From Burkholderiales bacterium (GTDB lineage: Bacteria; Pseudomonadota; Gammaproteobacteria; Burkholderiales; Burkholderiaceae_C), in NCBI GenBank assembly GCA_016000265.1, contig JAECRL010000017.1, positions 1 to 64,000 on the forward strand: a stretch of DNA of 64,000 nt, in the 5' to 3' direction. Every line of letters starts with the position of its first letter. The first letter of the stretch is position 1. Of the stretch, positions 1 through 7,881 are shown piece after piece. The notes beneath the pieces were generated by a model, which was not told where the DNA came from, ran no database searches, and saw only the letters and a list, made by a program, of their open reading frames with translations. The translations under genes were made by a program, and so were the position numbers.

Positions 1-357
1 GATCTCGGCCTTGATCCAGTGCATGGCGTAGCTCACCAGGCGCACGCCCTGGTCCGGGTCGAAGCGCTTGACGGCCTTCATCAGGCCGACGTTGCCTTCC
101 TGGATCAGGTCGCCCTGGGGCAGGCCGTAGCCCATGTACTGGCGCGAAATGGAAACCACCAGGCGCAGGTGCGAGAGCACCAGGCGGGAGGCGGCCTGCA
201 GGTCGTTCTGGTCGCGCAGCTGACGAGCCAGGGCCTGTTCCTCGGCGGCTTCCAGCAGCGGGATGGCCTGGACCGAGCGGATGTACGCGTCCAGGTTGCC
301 CAGCGAGGGCACCACACTCCAGGGGTCACGGGGGGCGAGGGCGGTCGTCAAGGTCAT
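1..357 (-). CDS. rpoH: RNA polymerase sigma factor RpoH (sigma-32), N-terminal part, cut by window edge
   Basis: The reverse strand encodes 119 residues beginning [11 protein letters not shown] and still open at base 1, so the C-terminal part (about 190 residues in the family) lies outside. Visible are the sigma-70 region 1.2/2 blocks: [31 protein letters not shown], the core-binding [18 protein letters not shown], and [11 protein letters not shown] at the window edge. These are typical of heat-shock sigma factors, which direct core RNA polymerase to chaperone and protease promoters. The ATG at 357 is preceded by AAGGA at a suitable distance. A perfect CIRCE element lies 35-61 bases upstream, so the gene is probably repressed by HrcA as well as heat-controlled. 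Confidence 0.95.
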   Translation of the reverse strand, partial: MTLTTALAPRDPWSVVPSLGNLDAYIRSVQAIPLLEAAEEQALARQLRDQNDLQAASRLVLSHLRLVVSISRQYMGYGLPQGDLIQEGNVGLMKAVKRFDPDQGVRLVSYAMHWIKAEI

Positions 358-391
358 GGATGGTTCCTTTCTGGATCCTTCTCAGGACATG

Positions 392-418
392 TTAGCACTC
401 CCCGTCAGAGAGTGCTAA
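392..418 (-). promoter_or_regulatory. CIRCE operator (HrcA binding site) upstream of rpoH
   Basis: TTAGCACTC at 392-400 and GAGTGCTAA at 410-418 form a perfect 9-bp inverted repeat with the canonical 9-base spacer. This is the exact CIRCE consensus bound by the HrcA repressor. It sits between rpoH and the qat remnant, 35 bases before the rpoH ATG. Comparative studies of betaproteobacterial heat-shock regulons describe CIRCE in front of rpoH, placing sigma-32 under HrcA. No chaperone gene is present in the window. Confidence 0.95.
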
Positions 419-517
419 GCCGCAAAAGTTCCCACACGCCGCGCAGGTTTTCATTCGGAAACCTGGCCTGAGCTGTCGAGTTTCACTGAAGCTCGAACTC
501 CTCTCACTCAACTTTGA

Positions 518-910
518 ACTACCCTGTATCGCAGCGAGAAGATCGCAATCATTCGGAGCGTGAGGCTAGACGACGAGTCCCTGCGCAACGCAGCAGCTGA
601 GGCCCTGGGCCAGCTGTACGAGAAGAACCCAGACATCGACATCTTGAACCTCACGGATGCGCAGATTCACGACGTCATGGCCATCACTATTGCCAACGAC
701 GTATGCAATCGCATGGACCAGCAACTGGGCCAGACCTACGAGAAGCTGAAGTACGAGCCCCAGCAGATTCAGCTATATCGACAGGACGTCAAGGAGTACG
801 TCCAGTCGGAAGTGCGGGTGGTGATGGGCCGGCTCGGCGCTACAGGGCTTGACCCGAAGAGCCTTGCGCGCGATGTGCTGCAGGCTGCCATGGAGGTGTT
901 CGCATCATGA
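518..910 (+). pseudogene. C-terminal remnant of a QatB-like protein (truncated)
   Basis: The frame is open from 518 (after an in-frame TGA at 515-517) and could start only at a GTG at 560, giving 116 residues without a ribosome binding site. Its stop overlaps the qatC start by ATGA, as expected inside an operon. The mostly helical sequence, with LTDAQIHDVMAITIANDVCNR and a following KEYVQSEV segment, resembles from memory the C-terminal region of QatB, the uncharacterised second component of the Qat anti-phage system. Intact QatB should be roughly twice as long. The N-terminal part and all of the QatA ATPase are missing, replaced by the rpoH upstream region. The QatB call is an inference from position and weak resemblance; a short intact protein of unknown function is the alternative. 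Confidence 0.55.
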
Positions 911-2172
911 TGAAGGTGCTTTGCACTTCCGCCGACAACTTGCCGGCAACTCTGGTCGAGGGCGAGCGCGCCTTTACTTTTTTTAAGAGTGCCAAGCGTG
1001 CCGGTGTCGGAACAATCGCAAAGGGCTGGCGTGGCTCGTTGAAGCGCAAGGGCTTTGCCCCGAGCGCCCAGACCTGGGACTTCGTTCAGTTCTGCCTGGC
1101 CGCTTGCGCGGCAGACCTGTGCTGCCCACGTAATACAAGCGCAGACGGTTGGACTCGGACGATTGAGCTGACCGTGGCTCTGCACGAGCCGCTTCGTTGG
1201 GCGCCTTGGAAGGCTCATGCCGAGTCGCTGCTAAAGGTGCTGACCGGGGACTATTGGACGCTGAACTTCGTGGACGGCGGCGTCGCCCCGCCAAACGGCA
1301 AGCCCCAGCCTCTGGCACACGACTGCGTCAGCCTCTTGTCTGGGGGGCTCGACAGTCTCATCGGCGGTATCAATCTCGTATCAGAGGGGCGGCGGCCAGT
1401 TTTCGTGTCCCAGCTGGCGCACGAGGATTCAGACAGGCAGCGCCGCTATGCGGCCATGCTTGGAGGCGGCGCAACCCACATGCAGTGGAGCCACGGCATC
1501 AGCTTCTCTGGTCGTCGCGAACCATCCACGCGAGGGAGGTCGCTTGCGTTCTACGCGTTCGCGGTGTTGGCAGCATCAAGGATTGCCAGCTCACCCGTGC
1601 AGGTTTTTATCCCGGAGAATGGCTTCATTTGCATCAACCCGCCCCTGGTTCCAGGCCGGGTCGCCAGCCTGAGCACCCGCACAACGCACCCGATGTTCAT
1701 TGCTGCTGTGCAGAAGCTTCTCGATGGTCTCTGCGTCAACGTGCGGCTGGAACTGCCCTATCGGTTCAAGACCAAGGGTGAGATGCTTCGCGAGTGCGCG
1801 GACCAAGCTTTGCTCAGCTCCTTCGCCTCCGACTCGACGAGTTGCGGGAGGTTTCGGACCTACAACCGGATGCACTGCGGGCGCTGCGTTCCTTGCATGA
1901 TTCGTCGGGCGGCGTTTCTCGCCTGGGGACCTGGGCGAGACACGACCGAGTATGTGCACCGGTCCGTGGTTGGTTCCGACAAGTCGAGTGGTCCGGATGA
2001 CCCGATGGCCGCGGCCTTGGCTGTACTGTCGGCGCAGACAAAGGGTTTAGACCGCTTCCTTGGGGGAACCTTGGCCTTTTCATCGCTGACCGAGCGACCC
2101 GACTATCGTCGGGTGCTCCACGCCGGTCTTGGTGAACTTGAGGCGCTGCTTCGTGGGGATGGCCTGCTTTGA
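907..2172 (+). CDS. qatC: QatC, QueC-like component of the Qat anti-phage system
   Basis: This 421-residue protein has a PP-loop ATP pyrophosphatase signature SGGLDS at 145-150 and a QueC-type zinc site of four cysteines (C313, C324, C327, C330; motif CGRCVPC). QueC makes 7-cyano-7-deazaguanine, but the enzyme is only about 230 residues. The long N-terminal region here and the coupling to a TatD-like gene match QatC of the defence system QatABCD, where QueC-like and TatD-like proteins are both components. The start overlaps the upstream frame (ATGA) and the stop overlaps qatD (TGATG), so translation is coupled. No quorum of queuosine genes is nearby. Catalytic and metal residues look intact although the ATPase partner QatA is absent. 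Confidence 0.85.
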   Translation: MMKVLCTSADNLPATLVEGERAFTFFKSAKRAGVGTIAKGWRGSLKRKGFAPSAQTWDFVQFCLAACAADLCCPRNTSADGWTRTIELTVALHEPLRWAPWKAHAESLLKVLTGDYWTLNFVDGGVAPPNGKPQPLAHDCVSLLSGGLDSLIGGINLVSEGRRPVFVSQLAHEDSDRQRRYAAMLGGGATHMQWSHGISFSGRREPSTRGRSLAFYAFAVLAASRIASSPVQVFIPENGFICINPPLVPGRVASLSTRTTHPMFIAAVQKLLDGLCVNVRLELPYRFKTKGEMLRECADQALLSSFASDSTSCGRFRTYNRMHCGRCVPCMIRRAAFLAWGPGRDTTEYVHRSVVGSDKSSGPDDPMAAALAVLSAQTKGLDRFLGGTLAFSSLTERPDYRRVLHAGLGELEALLRGDGLL

Positions 2173-2906
2173 TGGACTTTCACTGCCACCTTGACCTTTA
2201 TCCTGGTGCGAGGGAGGTCTACCGCGAAGCAGCCGAACGGAACGAGTTCACCTGGCTGGTGACCACGAGCCCGAAGGCCTTCGCGGCAACGTCGCGTGCG
2301 CTGCCGGCCGTGTCGTCGGTGCTGATTTCGCCGGGGCTACATCCTGAAATTGCCCATGAGCGTGCGGCCGAGCTTGACTTGCTGCTGGAGCAGATGGCTA
2401 CCGTGAAGGCGGTTGGGGAAGTGGGGCTCGACGGGTCTCCTCGGTTCCGGCAGCACTACGAAGTCCAGCGTCGCATCTTCCGTGCTGTCATCGCGCGGTG
2501 TGCGGAGCTGGGCGGGCGTACCTTGAGCATCCACTCCCGTCGTGCTGTGAGGGATGTCCTCGCCGAACTTGAGGGGCACCCGAACTATGGGACAGCAGTC
2601 CTCCATTGGTTCTCAGGAAGCTCGGCCGAACTGAAGGCAGCCGTACACATGGGGTGCTGGTTCAGCATTGGCCCTGCGATGTTCGACTCTCTCAACGGCC
2701 GGAAGCTGGTGGCGGCATTGCCACAAGACCGTGTCGTACCTGAGAGCGATGGCCCGTTTGCGACGGTCGGCGGAAAGCCTGTGATGCCCTGGAGCGCGCC
2801 AGAGACCGCGCAGTTTTTGAGCGAAGTCTGGAATCTGCCTGTGGGCGTAGCTGCCGACATGCTTGTCAGGAACGGTGCGAACCTGCGGAAAACAACGGGG
2901 ATTTGA
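2172..2906 (+). CDS. qatD: QatD, TatD-family metal-dependent nuclease of the Qat system
   Basis: This 244-residue amidohydrolase-fold protein starts MDFHCHLDLYPG; the HxH motif (H4, H6) is the first metal pair. E83 in GEVGLDG, H121 in SIHSRR, H145 in VLHWFSG and D193 in ESDGPF complete the TatD DNase metal site, so nuclease chemistry should be preserved. The LHWFSG and GCWFSIGPAM blocks are characteristic, to my knowledge, of the QatD branch. The ATG at 2172 overlaps the qatC stop by one base; the in-frame TTG at 2169 is less likely. Codon use appears less GC-biased than in the flanking genes, which suggests horizontal transfer of the block. Confidence 0.85.
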   Translation: MDFHCHLDLYPGAREVYREAAERNEFTWLVTTSPKAFAATSRALPAVSSVLISPGLHPEIAHERAAELDLLLEQMATVKAVGEVGLDGSPRFRQHYEVQRRIFRAVIARCAELGGRTLSIHSRRAVRDVLAELEGHPNYGTAVLHWFSGSSAELKAAVHMGCWFSIGPAMFDSLNGRKLVAALPQDRVVPESDGPFATVGGKPVMPWSAPETAQFLSEVWNLPVGVAADMLVRNGANLRKTTGI

Positions 2907-3553
2907 CGCGGGACCACGGCTATGCCGTGGGTGGGGGCGCGCCGAGCACGGTTGCAAGAAGCGCTTCGGACGGCCGAGCTTAGGCAAGTCGAGCTTGAGT
3001 GCTACTCCGGCCTCAGCCCTGGTTGCCCATCGTGCTACGCGAACGACGGTCGATGTGTAGCTTATATCCGGGCCACTCGAATGTCTGCACGGGGTCGGGC
3101 GCTCCAGTACTCGGGGCTGCAAACCTATCGTTCAGGCTCGTCCAACCCGATCAGGAGTTGGGATGGTCACCAGTCCCCTGAAAGTCGCAGCTCGGCCGGG
3201 GTTGCTGCCCGTACCTAGTAGATGGCTTTGGGAGCGTAACCGGGTGGTAAGCGTCCGGGGAAGACATCTTGAGAGCCCAAGCCTGAACCCCGAGGATAGT
3301 GTCCACCAAGCAGATAAGCCGCAATGTCTTGCGAAGGGGCGCAACCGCCACTCCCCCTTTGGAGTAGGACAATGGTCGAAGTTGGCCGCCCCACGCCGTC
3401 CCTTGGGAAGTTCAGTCTTTAATGAAGGAAAGCGCCAAAAGTTCAAGCTTCAGTGAGCTACTCGTTCAAAGCTGCCTGACCAAAGATGCGTCAAGTGTTT
3501 GATCGGGCTCAACTTACGTTTTTGAGTTGAATGAAACCCGACATGAGCCCCGC
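2907..3553. other. Non-coding stretch between qatD and the chemoreceptor gene
   Basis: No convincing gene was found in these 647 bases. Open frames of 98 codons (2922-3218) and 97 codons (3163-3456) lack ribosome binding sites and recognisable domains. A perfect stem of CCACGGC (2914-2920) and GCCGTGG (2924-2930) with a three-base loop follows the qatD stop, but without a T-tract. A weaker stem TCAACT/AGTTGA lies at 3509-3530, just beyond the chemoreceptor stop. Base composition is lower in GC than the core genes, so this is probably the distal part of the transferred segment or decayed DNA. Confidence 0.5.
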
Positions 3554-5113
3554 TCACACCCGGAACACCCCCACCTCGCTGGCCAGTCGGCTTGACTGGT
3601 CCTTGAGGCTCTCGGCGGCCGAGGCGGCTTCCTCCACCAGCGCGGCGTTTTGCTGCGTCATCTGGTCAAGGTGGGTCACGGCCACGTTGATCTGGTCGAT
3701 GCCTTTGCTCTGTTCTTGCGTGGCGGCGCTGATCTCGCCGATCACGTCGGTCACGCGCTGCACGCTGGCGACGATCTCGGTCATGGTCGTGCCGGCGTCT
3801 TGCACCTGGCGCGAGCCCGAGTCCACGCGCTCCACGCTGGCGCCGATCAGGGTCTTGATTTCCTTTGCCGCTTCGGCCGAGCGTTGCGCCAGCGAGCGCA
3901 CCTCGGCGGCCACCACGGCGAAGCCCCGCCCCTGTTCACCAGCGCGGGCGGCCTCCACGGCGGCGTTGAGCGCCAGGATGTTGGTCTGGAAGGCGATGCC
4001 GTCGATGGTGCCGATGATGTCGCCGATCTTGCGCGAGCTGGCGCTGATCTCGTCCATGGTGCTGACCACCTGCGAGACCACGGCGCCGCCGCGTTGCGCG
4101 ACGTCGGCGGCCGAGCGCGCCAGCTGGTTGGCCGTGGCGGCGGATTCGGCGGTCTGGCGCACCGTGCCGGTCAGCTGCATCATCGACGCGGCGGCTTGCT
4201 GCAGGTTGGACGCCGTTTGCTCCGTGCGCGAGGACAGGTCCATGTTGCCCGTGGCGATCTCGGCGCTGGCGGTGCCGATGCTGTCGGTCGAGCTGCGCAC
4301 CTCGCTGATGAGGCGCTGCAGCGAGCCCTGCATGGACGACAGCGAGCGCAGCAGCTGGCCGGTCTCGTCGTTGGAGCGGGGCGTGATGCGGCTGGTCAGG
4401 TTGAACGAGGCGATGGCTTCGGCCACGCTCACGGCTTCGCGCAGCGGTCCGGTGATGGAGCGGCTCAGCCACATCGACAGGGCCCCGCCCGCCAGCAGGG
4501 CGCACAGGCCGAAGGCGATCAGCGCCACCTGGGCGTTGTGGTTGGTGGCCTCGACGCGTTGCGCCGCGGTGTCGAGCTGCTCGCGCTGGTCTTGCAGCAC
4601 GTCTTTGATGGCGGCCTGGAAGGCGGTGGCGGCGGGCTGGAACTGCGAGTCGAAGAGCGTGCGGGCGAGTTGCGGGTCGCCGGCCTTTTTGGCCGCGGTG
4701 ACGGCGTCTCGGGAGCTCAGGTAGCTTTTTCTGGCTTGCGAGAGCTGGTCGAACAGGGCCCGCTCGGCGGGCGTGTCCATGAGTTCGTCCAGGCGCTTTT
4801 GCAGCTCGCTGGATTGTTTGGTGGACTCCGCCGCGGAGGCCGCGAAGAACTGCGCGAGCTCCGGGTCGGCGCTGACGGCGATGGCGCTGGTGCGGTTGAC
4901 GCCGTTGGTGATGTTGCGGTACCAGTCGGAGGCGATGCGCTCGCTGACCAGGGCGTTGGCGAACATGGCCTGGGTTTCGGCCTCGACCTTGTGCAGCGCG
5001 GCGTAGCCGATGCCCGAGCCGGTGAAGGCGATCAAGAGCACGGTGCCCAGCACGAGTGCCATGCGCTGGCCGATGGGGCGCCCGCTCAGTGAGCTCAGGG
5101 AGTTTGGCGACAT
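3554..5113 (-). CDS. Methyl-accepting chemotaxis protein (Tsr/Tar type)
   Basis: This 519-residue chemoreceptor has TM1 at about 18-40, a periplasmic four-helix-bundle type sensor of about 150 residues, TM2 at about 193-216, a HAMP linker, and a long cytoplasmic coiled coil. The hairpin tip near 365-417 carries the invariant signalling motif [20 protein letters not shown], which contacts CheA and CheW. There is no C-terminal NWETF-like pentapeptide. The ATG at 5113 is chosen because AAAGGA precedes it; an upstream in-frame start at 5191 would add 26 unconserved residues ahead of the membrane anchor. The ligand is unknown. It is transcribed away from the arsenic operon, sharing a short divergent region with arsR. 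Confidence 0.93.
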   Translation of the reverse strand: MSPNSLSSLSGRPIGQRMALVLGTVLLIAFTGSGIGYAALHKVEAETQAMFANALVSERIASDWYRNITNGVNRTSAIAVSADPELAQFFAASAAESTKQSSELQKRLDELMDTPAERALFDQLSQARKSYLSSRDAVTAAKKAGDPQLARTLFDSQFQPAATAFQAAIKDVLQDQREQLDTAAQRVEATNHNAQVALIAFGLCALLAGGALSMWLSRSITGPLREAVSVAEAIASFNLTSRITPRSNDETGQLLRSLSSMQGSLQRLISEVRSSTDSIGTASAEIATGNMDLSSRTEQTASNLQQAAASMMQLTGTVRQTAESAATANQLARSAADVAQRGGAVVSQVVSTMDEISASSRKIGDIIGTIDGIAFQTNILALNAAVEAARAGEQGRGFAVVAAEVRSLAQRSAEAAKEIKTLIGASVERVDSGSRQVQDAGTTMTEIVASVQRVTDVIGEISAATQEQSKGIDQINVAVTHLDQMTQQNAALVEEAASAAESLKDQSSRLASEVGVFRV

Positions 5114-5200
5114 GGGATTCCTTTCGCCCGCAGGGCGTTCCAGGGCGCGTCCGGTGCGCCTCGTCGTGGATTTCGGCGCGCCAGCCCCCAAGTTGAGGTG

Positions 5201-5235
5201 TGACTTTGATTCAATGATTCGACGATAATTGAAAT
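5201..5235 (+). promoter_or_regulatory. arsR promoter and ArsR operator
   Basis: TTCAAT (5210-5215) and ATTGAA (5228-5233) form an inverted repeat with a 12-base spacer, as expected of an ArsR-family dimer site. A good -10 hexamer GATAAT occupies 5224-5229 inside the right half; TGACTT at 5201-5206 is a possible -35 with a 17-base spacer. Repressor binding would therefore block RNA polymerase directly. The -10 lies only six bases from the arsR ATG (5236), so the transcript should start at or next to the start codon. Confidence 0.7.
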
Positions 5236-5559
5236 ATGGAAGAAACGAAGGTCATCCAATCCCTCGCCGCCTTGGCCCAGCCCGTTCGCCTGCGCGTGTT
5301 CCGCGCCTTGGTGGTGGCCGGCCCGAGCGGCCTGACCCCCACCCAACTCGGTGAGCAACTGGGCGTGGCGGGCACCACCTTGTCGTTTCACCTCAAGGAG
5401 TTGCTGCACGCCGGCCTGGTCAACCAGGAGCGCGAAGGCCGCAACCTGATCTACCGCGCCGCGTTCGAGCACATGAACGCGTTGTTGGGTCACCTCACCG
5501 AGCACTGCTGCCAGGGCGCGCCCTGCGACACGCAGCCCCGTTCCTGCACCCCCTGCTGA
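5236..5559 (+). CDS. arsR: ArsR-family arsenite-responsive repressor
   Basis: This 107-residue winged-helix repressor has an HTH of the type [23 protein letters not shown] and the wing segment [11 protein letters not shown]. Its C-terminus is rich in cysteines (CC at the start of CCQGAPCD, then two more near the end). Trivalent arsenic binding by such distal cysteine clusters is known in several ArsR subtypes; the classical ELCVCDL site in the DNA-recognition helix of the R773 type is absent. Dissociation on arsenite binding should derepress the whole downstream operon. No Shine-Dalgarno sequence precedes the ATG, and the promoter geometry suggests a leaderless message. Confidence 0.93.
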   Translation: MEETKVIQSLAALAQPVRLRVFRALVVAGPSGLTPTQLGEQLGVAGTTLSFHLKELLHAGLVNQEREGRNLIYRAAFEHMNALLGHLTEHCCQGAPCDTQPRSCTPC

Positions 5560-5571
5560 AGGAGTCACACC

Positions 5572-6054
5572 ATGAAGCGCTTTCACGTTCACGTTCACGT
5601 CGAAGACCTGGCCCGCAACATCGACTTCTATTCGAAGATGTTCGGCGTGCAGCCCGCCCGAGTCGAGTCCGACTACGCCAAGTGGATGCTGGACGACCCG
5701 GCGGTGAACTTCGCCATCTCCACCCGCGGCCAGGGCCACACGGGCCTGGATCACCTGGGCATCCAGGTGGACAACGACGCCGACCTGGTGGCGCTGAAGT
5801 CCCGCGCCGAGGCCGCAGACCTGTCCCTCATCGACGAGGGGGCCACCACCTGCTGCTACGCCCGCAGCGACAAGCATTGGGTGGTCGACCCGCAGGGCCT
5901 GCCCTGGGAGCACTTCCAGACGCTGGGCAACATCCCGGTGTTCCGCGAGGCCGCCCCGAATGTGGCGGCGTCGTGCGCGCCCACCCCTGGCGGCAGGGCC
6001 GTGGGCAAGCCCGTCGGCATCCCGGTCAAGGCGTCTGGCTCGTCTTGCTGCTGA
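5572..6054 (+). CDS. arsI: ArsI/CadI-type VOC metalloenzyme (organoarsenical C-As lyase)
   Basis: This 160-residue vicinal-oxygen-chelate protein carries H5, H61 and E113 (in PWEHF) as the expected Fe(II) ligands and the vicinal cysteine pair C94-C95 in TTCCYARSDKHW. In ArsI this pair binds trivalent methylarsenic, and the enzyme cleaves the carbon-arsenic bond with oxygen to release arsenite. The C-terminus has an unusual glycine/proline-rich extension ending in another CC pair. It lies 12 bases after arsR with AAGGAG before the ATG. Some relatives are named CadI and linked to cadmium, but the conserved pair and the gene neighbourhood favour ArsI. Confidence 0.88.
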   Translation: MKRFHVHVHVEDLARNIDFYSKMFGVQPARVESDYAKWMLDDPAVNFAISTRGQGHTGLDHLGIQVDNDADLVALKSRAEAADLSLIDEGATTCCYARSDKHWVVDPQGLPWEHFQTLGNIPVFREAAPNVAASCAPTPGGRAVGKPVGIPVKASGSSCC

Positions 6055-6064
6055 GGGGGCGAGC

Positions 6065-6559
6065 ATGACCGCGCGCCCTTTCAACGTCCTGTTCATCTGC
6101 ACGGGCAACTCGGCCCGCTCCATCCTGGCCGAGGGCCTGCTCAACCAGTTGGGCAACGGCCGCTTCCACGCCTGGTCGGCGGGCAGCCACCCCAAGGGCG
6201 TCGTGCACCCCCTGGCTTTGCAGACCCTGGCTGACCTGCACCTGCCCGCCGACGGCTTCGCATCCAAAAGCTGGGATGTGTTCGCCCAAGCGGATGCGCC
6301 CAAGATGGATTTCGTCTTCACGGTGTGCGACAACGCCGCCGGCGAGGTCTGCCCCGTCTGGCCCGGGCAGCCGATGACCGCCCACTGGGGCGTGCCCGAC
6401 CCCGCTGCCCCCATCGGCAACGAAGCCGAGCAGCGGCGTGCCTTCAAGGACGCGGCCCACGCGCTCAAGCGCCGCATCGAGTTGATGCTGGCCTTGCCGC
6501 TCGACAAGCTGGCGCCGCTGTCGTTGCAGCAGCAACTCGACGCCATCGGCAAGCAGTGA
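6065..6559 (+). CDS. arsC: Arsenate reductase ArsC, low-molecular-weight phosphatase type (copy 1)
   Basis: This 164-residue protein has the phosphatase P-loop C-T-G-N-S-A-R-S, with nucleophile C12 and the CX5R spacing, near the N-terminus (LFICTGNSARS). The family reduces arsenate to arsenite by attack of the P-loop cysteine on arsenate and resolution by further cysteines; candidates here lie in FTVCDNAAGEVCPVWPG. The ATG at 6065 is chosen over upstream in-frame starts because it begins directly at the conserved beta-strand and lies ten bases after the arsI stop. A close paralogue follows immediately. Confidence 0.92.
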   Translation: MTARPFNVLFICTGNSARSILAEGLLNQLGNGRFHAWSAGSHPKGVVHPLALQTLADLHLPADGFASKSWDVFAQADAPKMDFVFTVCDNAAGEVCPVWPGQPMTAHWGVPDPAAPIGNEAEQRRAFKDAAHALKRRIELMLALPLDKLAPLSLQQQLDAIGKQ

Positions 6560-6622
6560 GCCGAACGCCCCACGCCCCCACCCGCACGAACCCCCAGTCG
6601 AGAACCTCAGTCGAAGTCGCCC

Positions 6623-7126
6623 ATGACCACCCACGTCCTGATCCTGTGCACACACAACTCCGCCCGCAGCGTGCTCTCCGAGGGCATGCTCAACCACCTG
6701 GCTCGCAAACTGGGCCAGGACGTGCAGGCGCACAGCGCCGGCAGCGCGCCCAGCGGTCGCCTCAACCCCTTCGCGCTGGAGGCGCTGAACCGGGCGGGCG
6801 TCGACACCTCGGCTTACCGCAGCAAGAGCTGGGATGAGTTCACCACGCCCGACGCGCCCGCGCTGTCCATCGTCATCACCGCGTGCGACAGCGCCGCGGC
6901 CGAGGCCTGCCCGGTCTTCTTCGGTGGACAGGGTCAGCCCGTGAAGGTGCATTGGGGCTACCCCGACCCGTCCAACGCCGAAGGCGGCGACGAAGGCAAG
7001 CGCCGCGCCTTCGAGCTCACGCGCCAGGCCATCGGCTACAAGATGCTGCAGCTGCTGGCCTTGCCGCTGCAGACCCTGGGCCGCGACGAGTTGCAGGCCG
7101 CACTCCACGACATCGCGAGCAGCTGA
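6623..7126 (+). CDS. arsC: Arsenate reductase ArsC, low-molecular-weight phosphatase type (copy 2)
   Basis: This second 167-residue LMW-phosphatase-like reductase has its P-loop at C9 (LILCTHNSARS). It shares the block order of copy 1 (SKSWDEF, TACDSAAAEACPVFFGG, VHWGYPDPS) but is clearly diverged, so it is an old duplicate or an independent acquisition rather than a recent repeat. The P-loop and the downstream cysteines are intact. It is preceded by a 63-base gap and its stop overlaps the aquaporin start (TGATG), so the two are translationally coupled. Pairing with an arsenite channel is logical because reduction generates the channel substrate. Confidence 0.92.
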   Translation: MTTHVLILCTHNSARSVLSEGMLNHLARKLGQDVQAHSAGSAPSGRLNPFALEALNRAGVDTSAYRSKSWDEFTTPDAPALSIVITACDSAAAEACPVFFGGQGQPVKVHWGYPDPSNAEGGDEGKRRAFELTRQAIGYKMLQLLALPLQTLGRDELQAALHDIASS

Positions 7127-7881
7127 TGAGCCCCCAGCCCCACCTGTTTCAACGCCTGCTGGGCGAGTGGCTGGGCACGGCCTTGCTGCTGTCCATCGTG
7201 ATCGGCTCCGGCATCATGGCCGAGCAGCTGGCCCAGGGCAACGTGGCCCTGGCCTTGCTGTGCAACACGGTGGCCACGGTGGCCGGCTTGTTCGTGCTCA
7301 TCGAGGTTTTCGGGCCGGTCAGCGGCGCGCACTTCAACCCCGCCGTCAGCCTGGTGATGGCCCTGCGAGGCGAGTTGGCCTGGTCGCTGCTGGTCGCTTA
7401 CGTGCTGGCGCAGTTGCTGGGCGCGGCGTGTGGCGCCTGGTTGACCCACGCCATGTTCGACTTGCCTGTTCTGCAGTGGTCCACCAAATTGCGCACCGGC
7501 CCCGGTCAGTGGCTGGCCGAGGGCGTGGCCACCGCGGGCTTGCTGCTGGTGATCCTGAGGGCGCCGGCCAGCCGCGTGTCCGCCCTGGTGGCGGGCTACA
7601 TTGGCGCGGCCTACTTCTTCACGGCGTCGACCTCGTTTGCCAACCCGGCGGCGGCCTTCGGGCGCATGTTCAGCGACAGCTTCGCGGGCATCGCGCCGCA
7701 GAGTGCGCCGGCGTTCATGCTGTCGCAGCTCGCCGGGGCGCTGGTGGGTGTGTTCGTGCACCGTTTGCTGGGCGCGCATCCGCAAGCAGGGGCCCAAGCA
7801 GGGGCCCAAGCAGACGCCCCCGAGACCCTGTCCATCCACCCGACCGAGCGTCGCGCATCAGGCGACGCCATGCCCACATGA
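7126..7881 (+). CDS. aqpS: AqpS-like aquaglyceroporin (arsenite channel)
   Basis: This 251-residue MIP-family channel has six predicted membrane helices and two half-helix motifs, NPA at 71-73 (AHFNPAVS) and NPA at 173-175 (FANPAAAFGR). Position inside an ars operon next to arsC matches AqpS of Sinorhizobium, which lets arsenite made by ArsC leave the cell down its gradient and stands in for a pump. The cytoplasmic tail contains a short in-frame duplication (GGGGCCCAAGCA twice, 7789-7812) giving an AGAQAGAQ stretch. The start overlaps the preceding arsC stop, and the stop overlaps the next arsC start (ATGA). Confidence 0.9.
   Translation: MSPQPHLFQRLLGEWLGTALLLSIVIGSGIMAEQLAQGNVALALLCNTVATVAGLFVLIEVFGPVSGAHFNPAVSLVMALRGELAWSLLVAYVLAQLLGAACGAWLTHAMFDLPVLQWSTKLRTGPGQWLAEGVATAGLLLVILRAPASRVSALVAGYIGAAYFFTASTSFANPAAAFGRMFSDSFAGIAPQSAPAFMLSQLAGALVGVFVHRLLGAHPQAGAQAGAQADAPETLSIHPTERRASGDAMPT

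Noticed and set aside
907-2172. qatC considered as a queuosine biosynthesis gene (queC)
   Set aside because: The protein is almost twice the length of QueC, overlaps a TatD-like gene, and no other queuosine genes are present.
2922-3218. 98-codon frame after qatD containing a PGCPSCY segment
   Set aside because: No ribosome binding site, ordinary composition for a random frame, and no recognised homology; not enough to call a gene.
3163-3456. 97-codon frame in the same non-coding stretch
   Set aside because: No ribosome site, no domain and an overlapping opposite-strand frame of similar length.
3650-5092. 480-codon plus-strand frame opposite the chemoreceptor
   Set aside because: Shadow frame rich in Gly, His and Arg; no start context and no domain.
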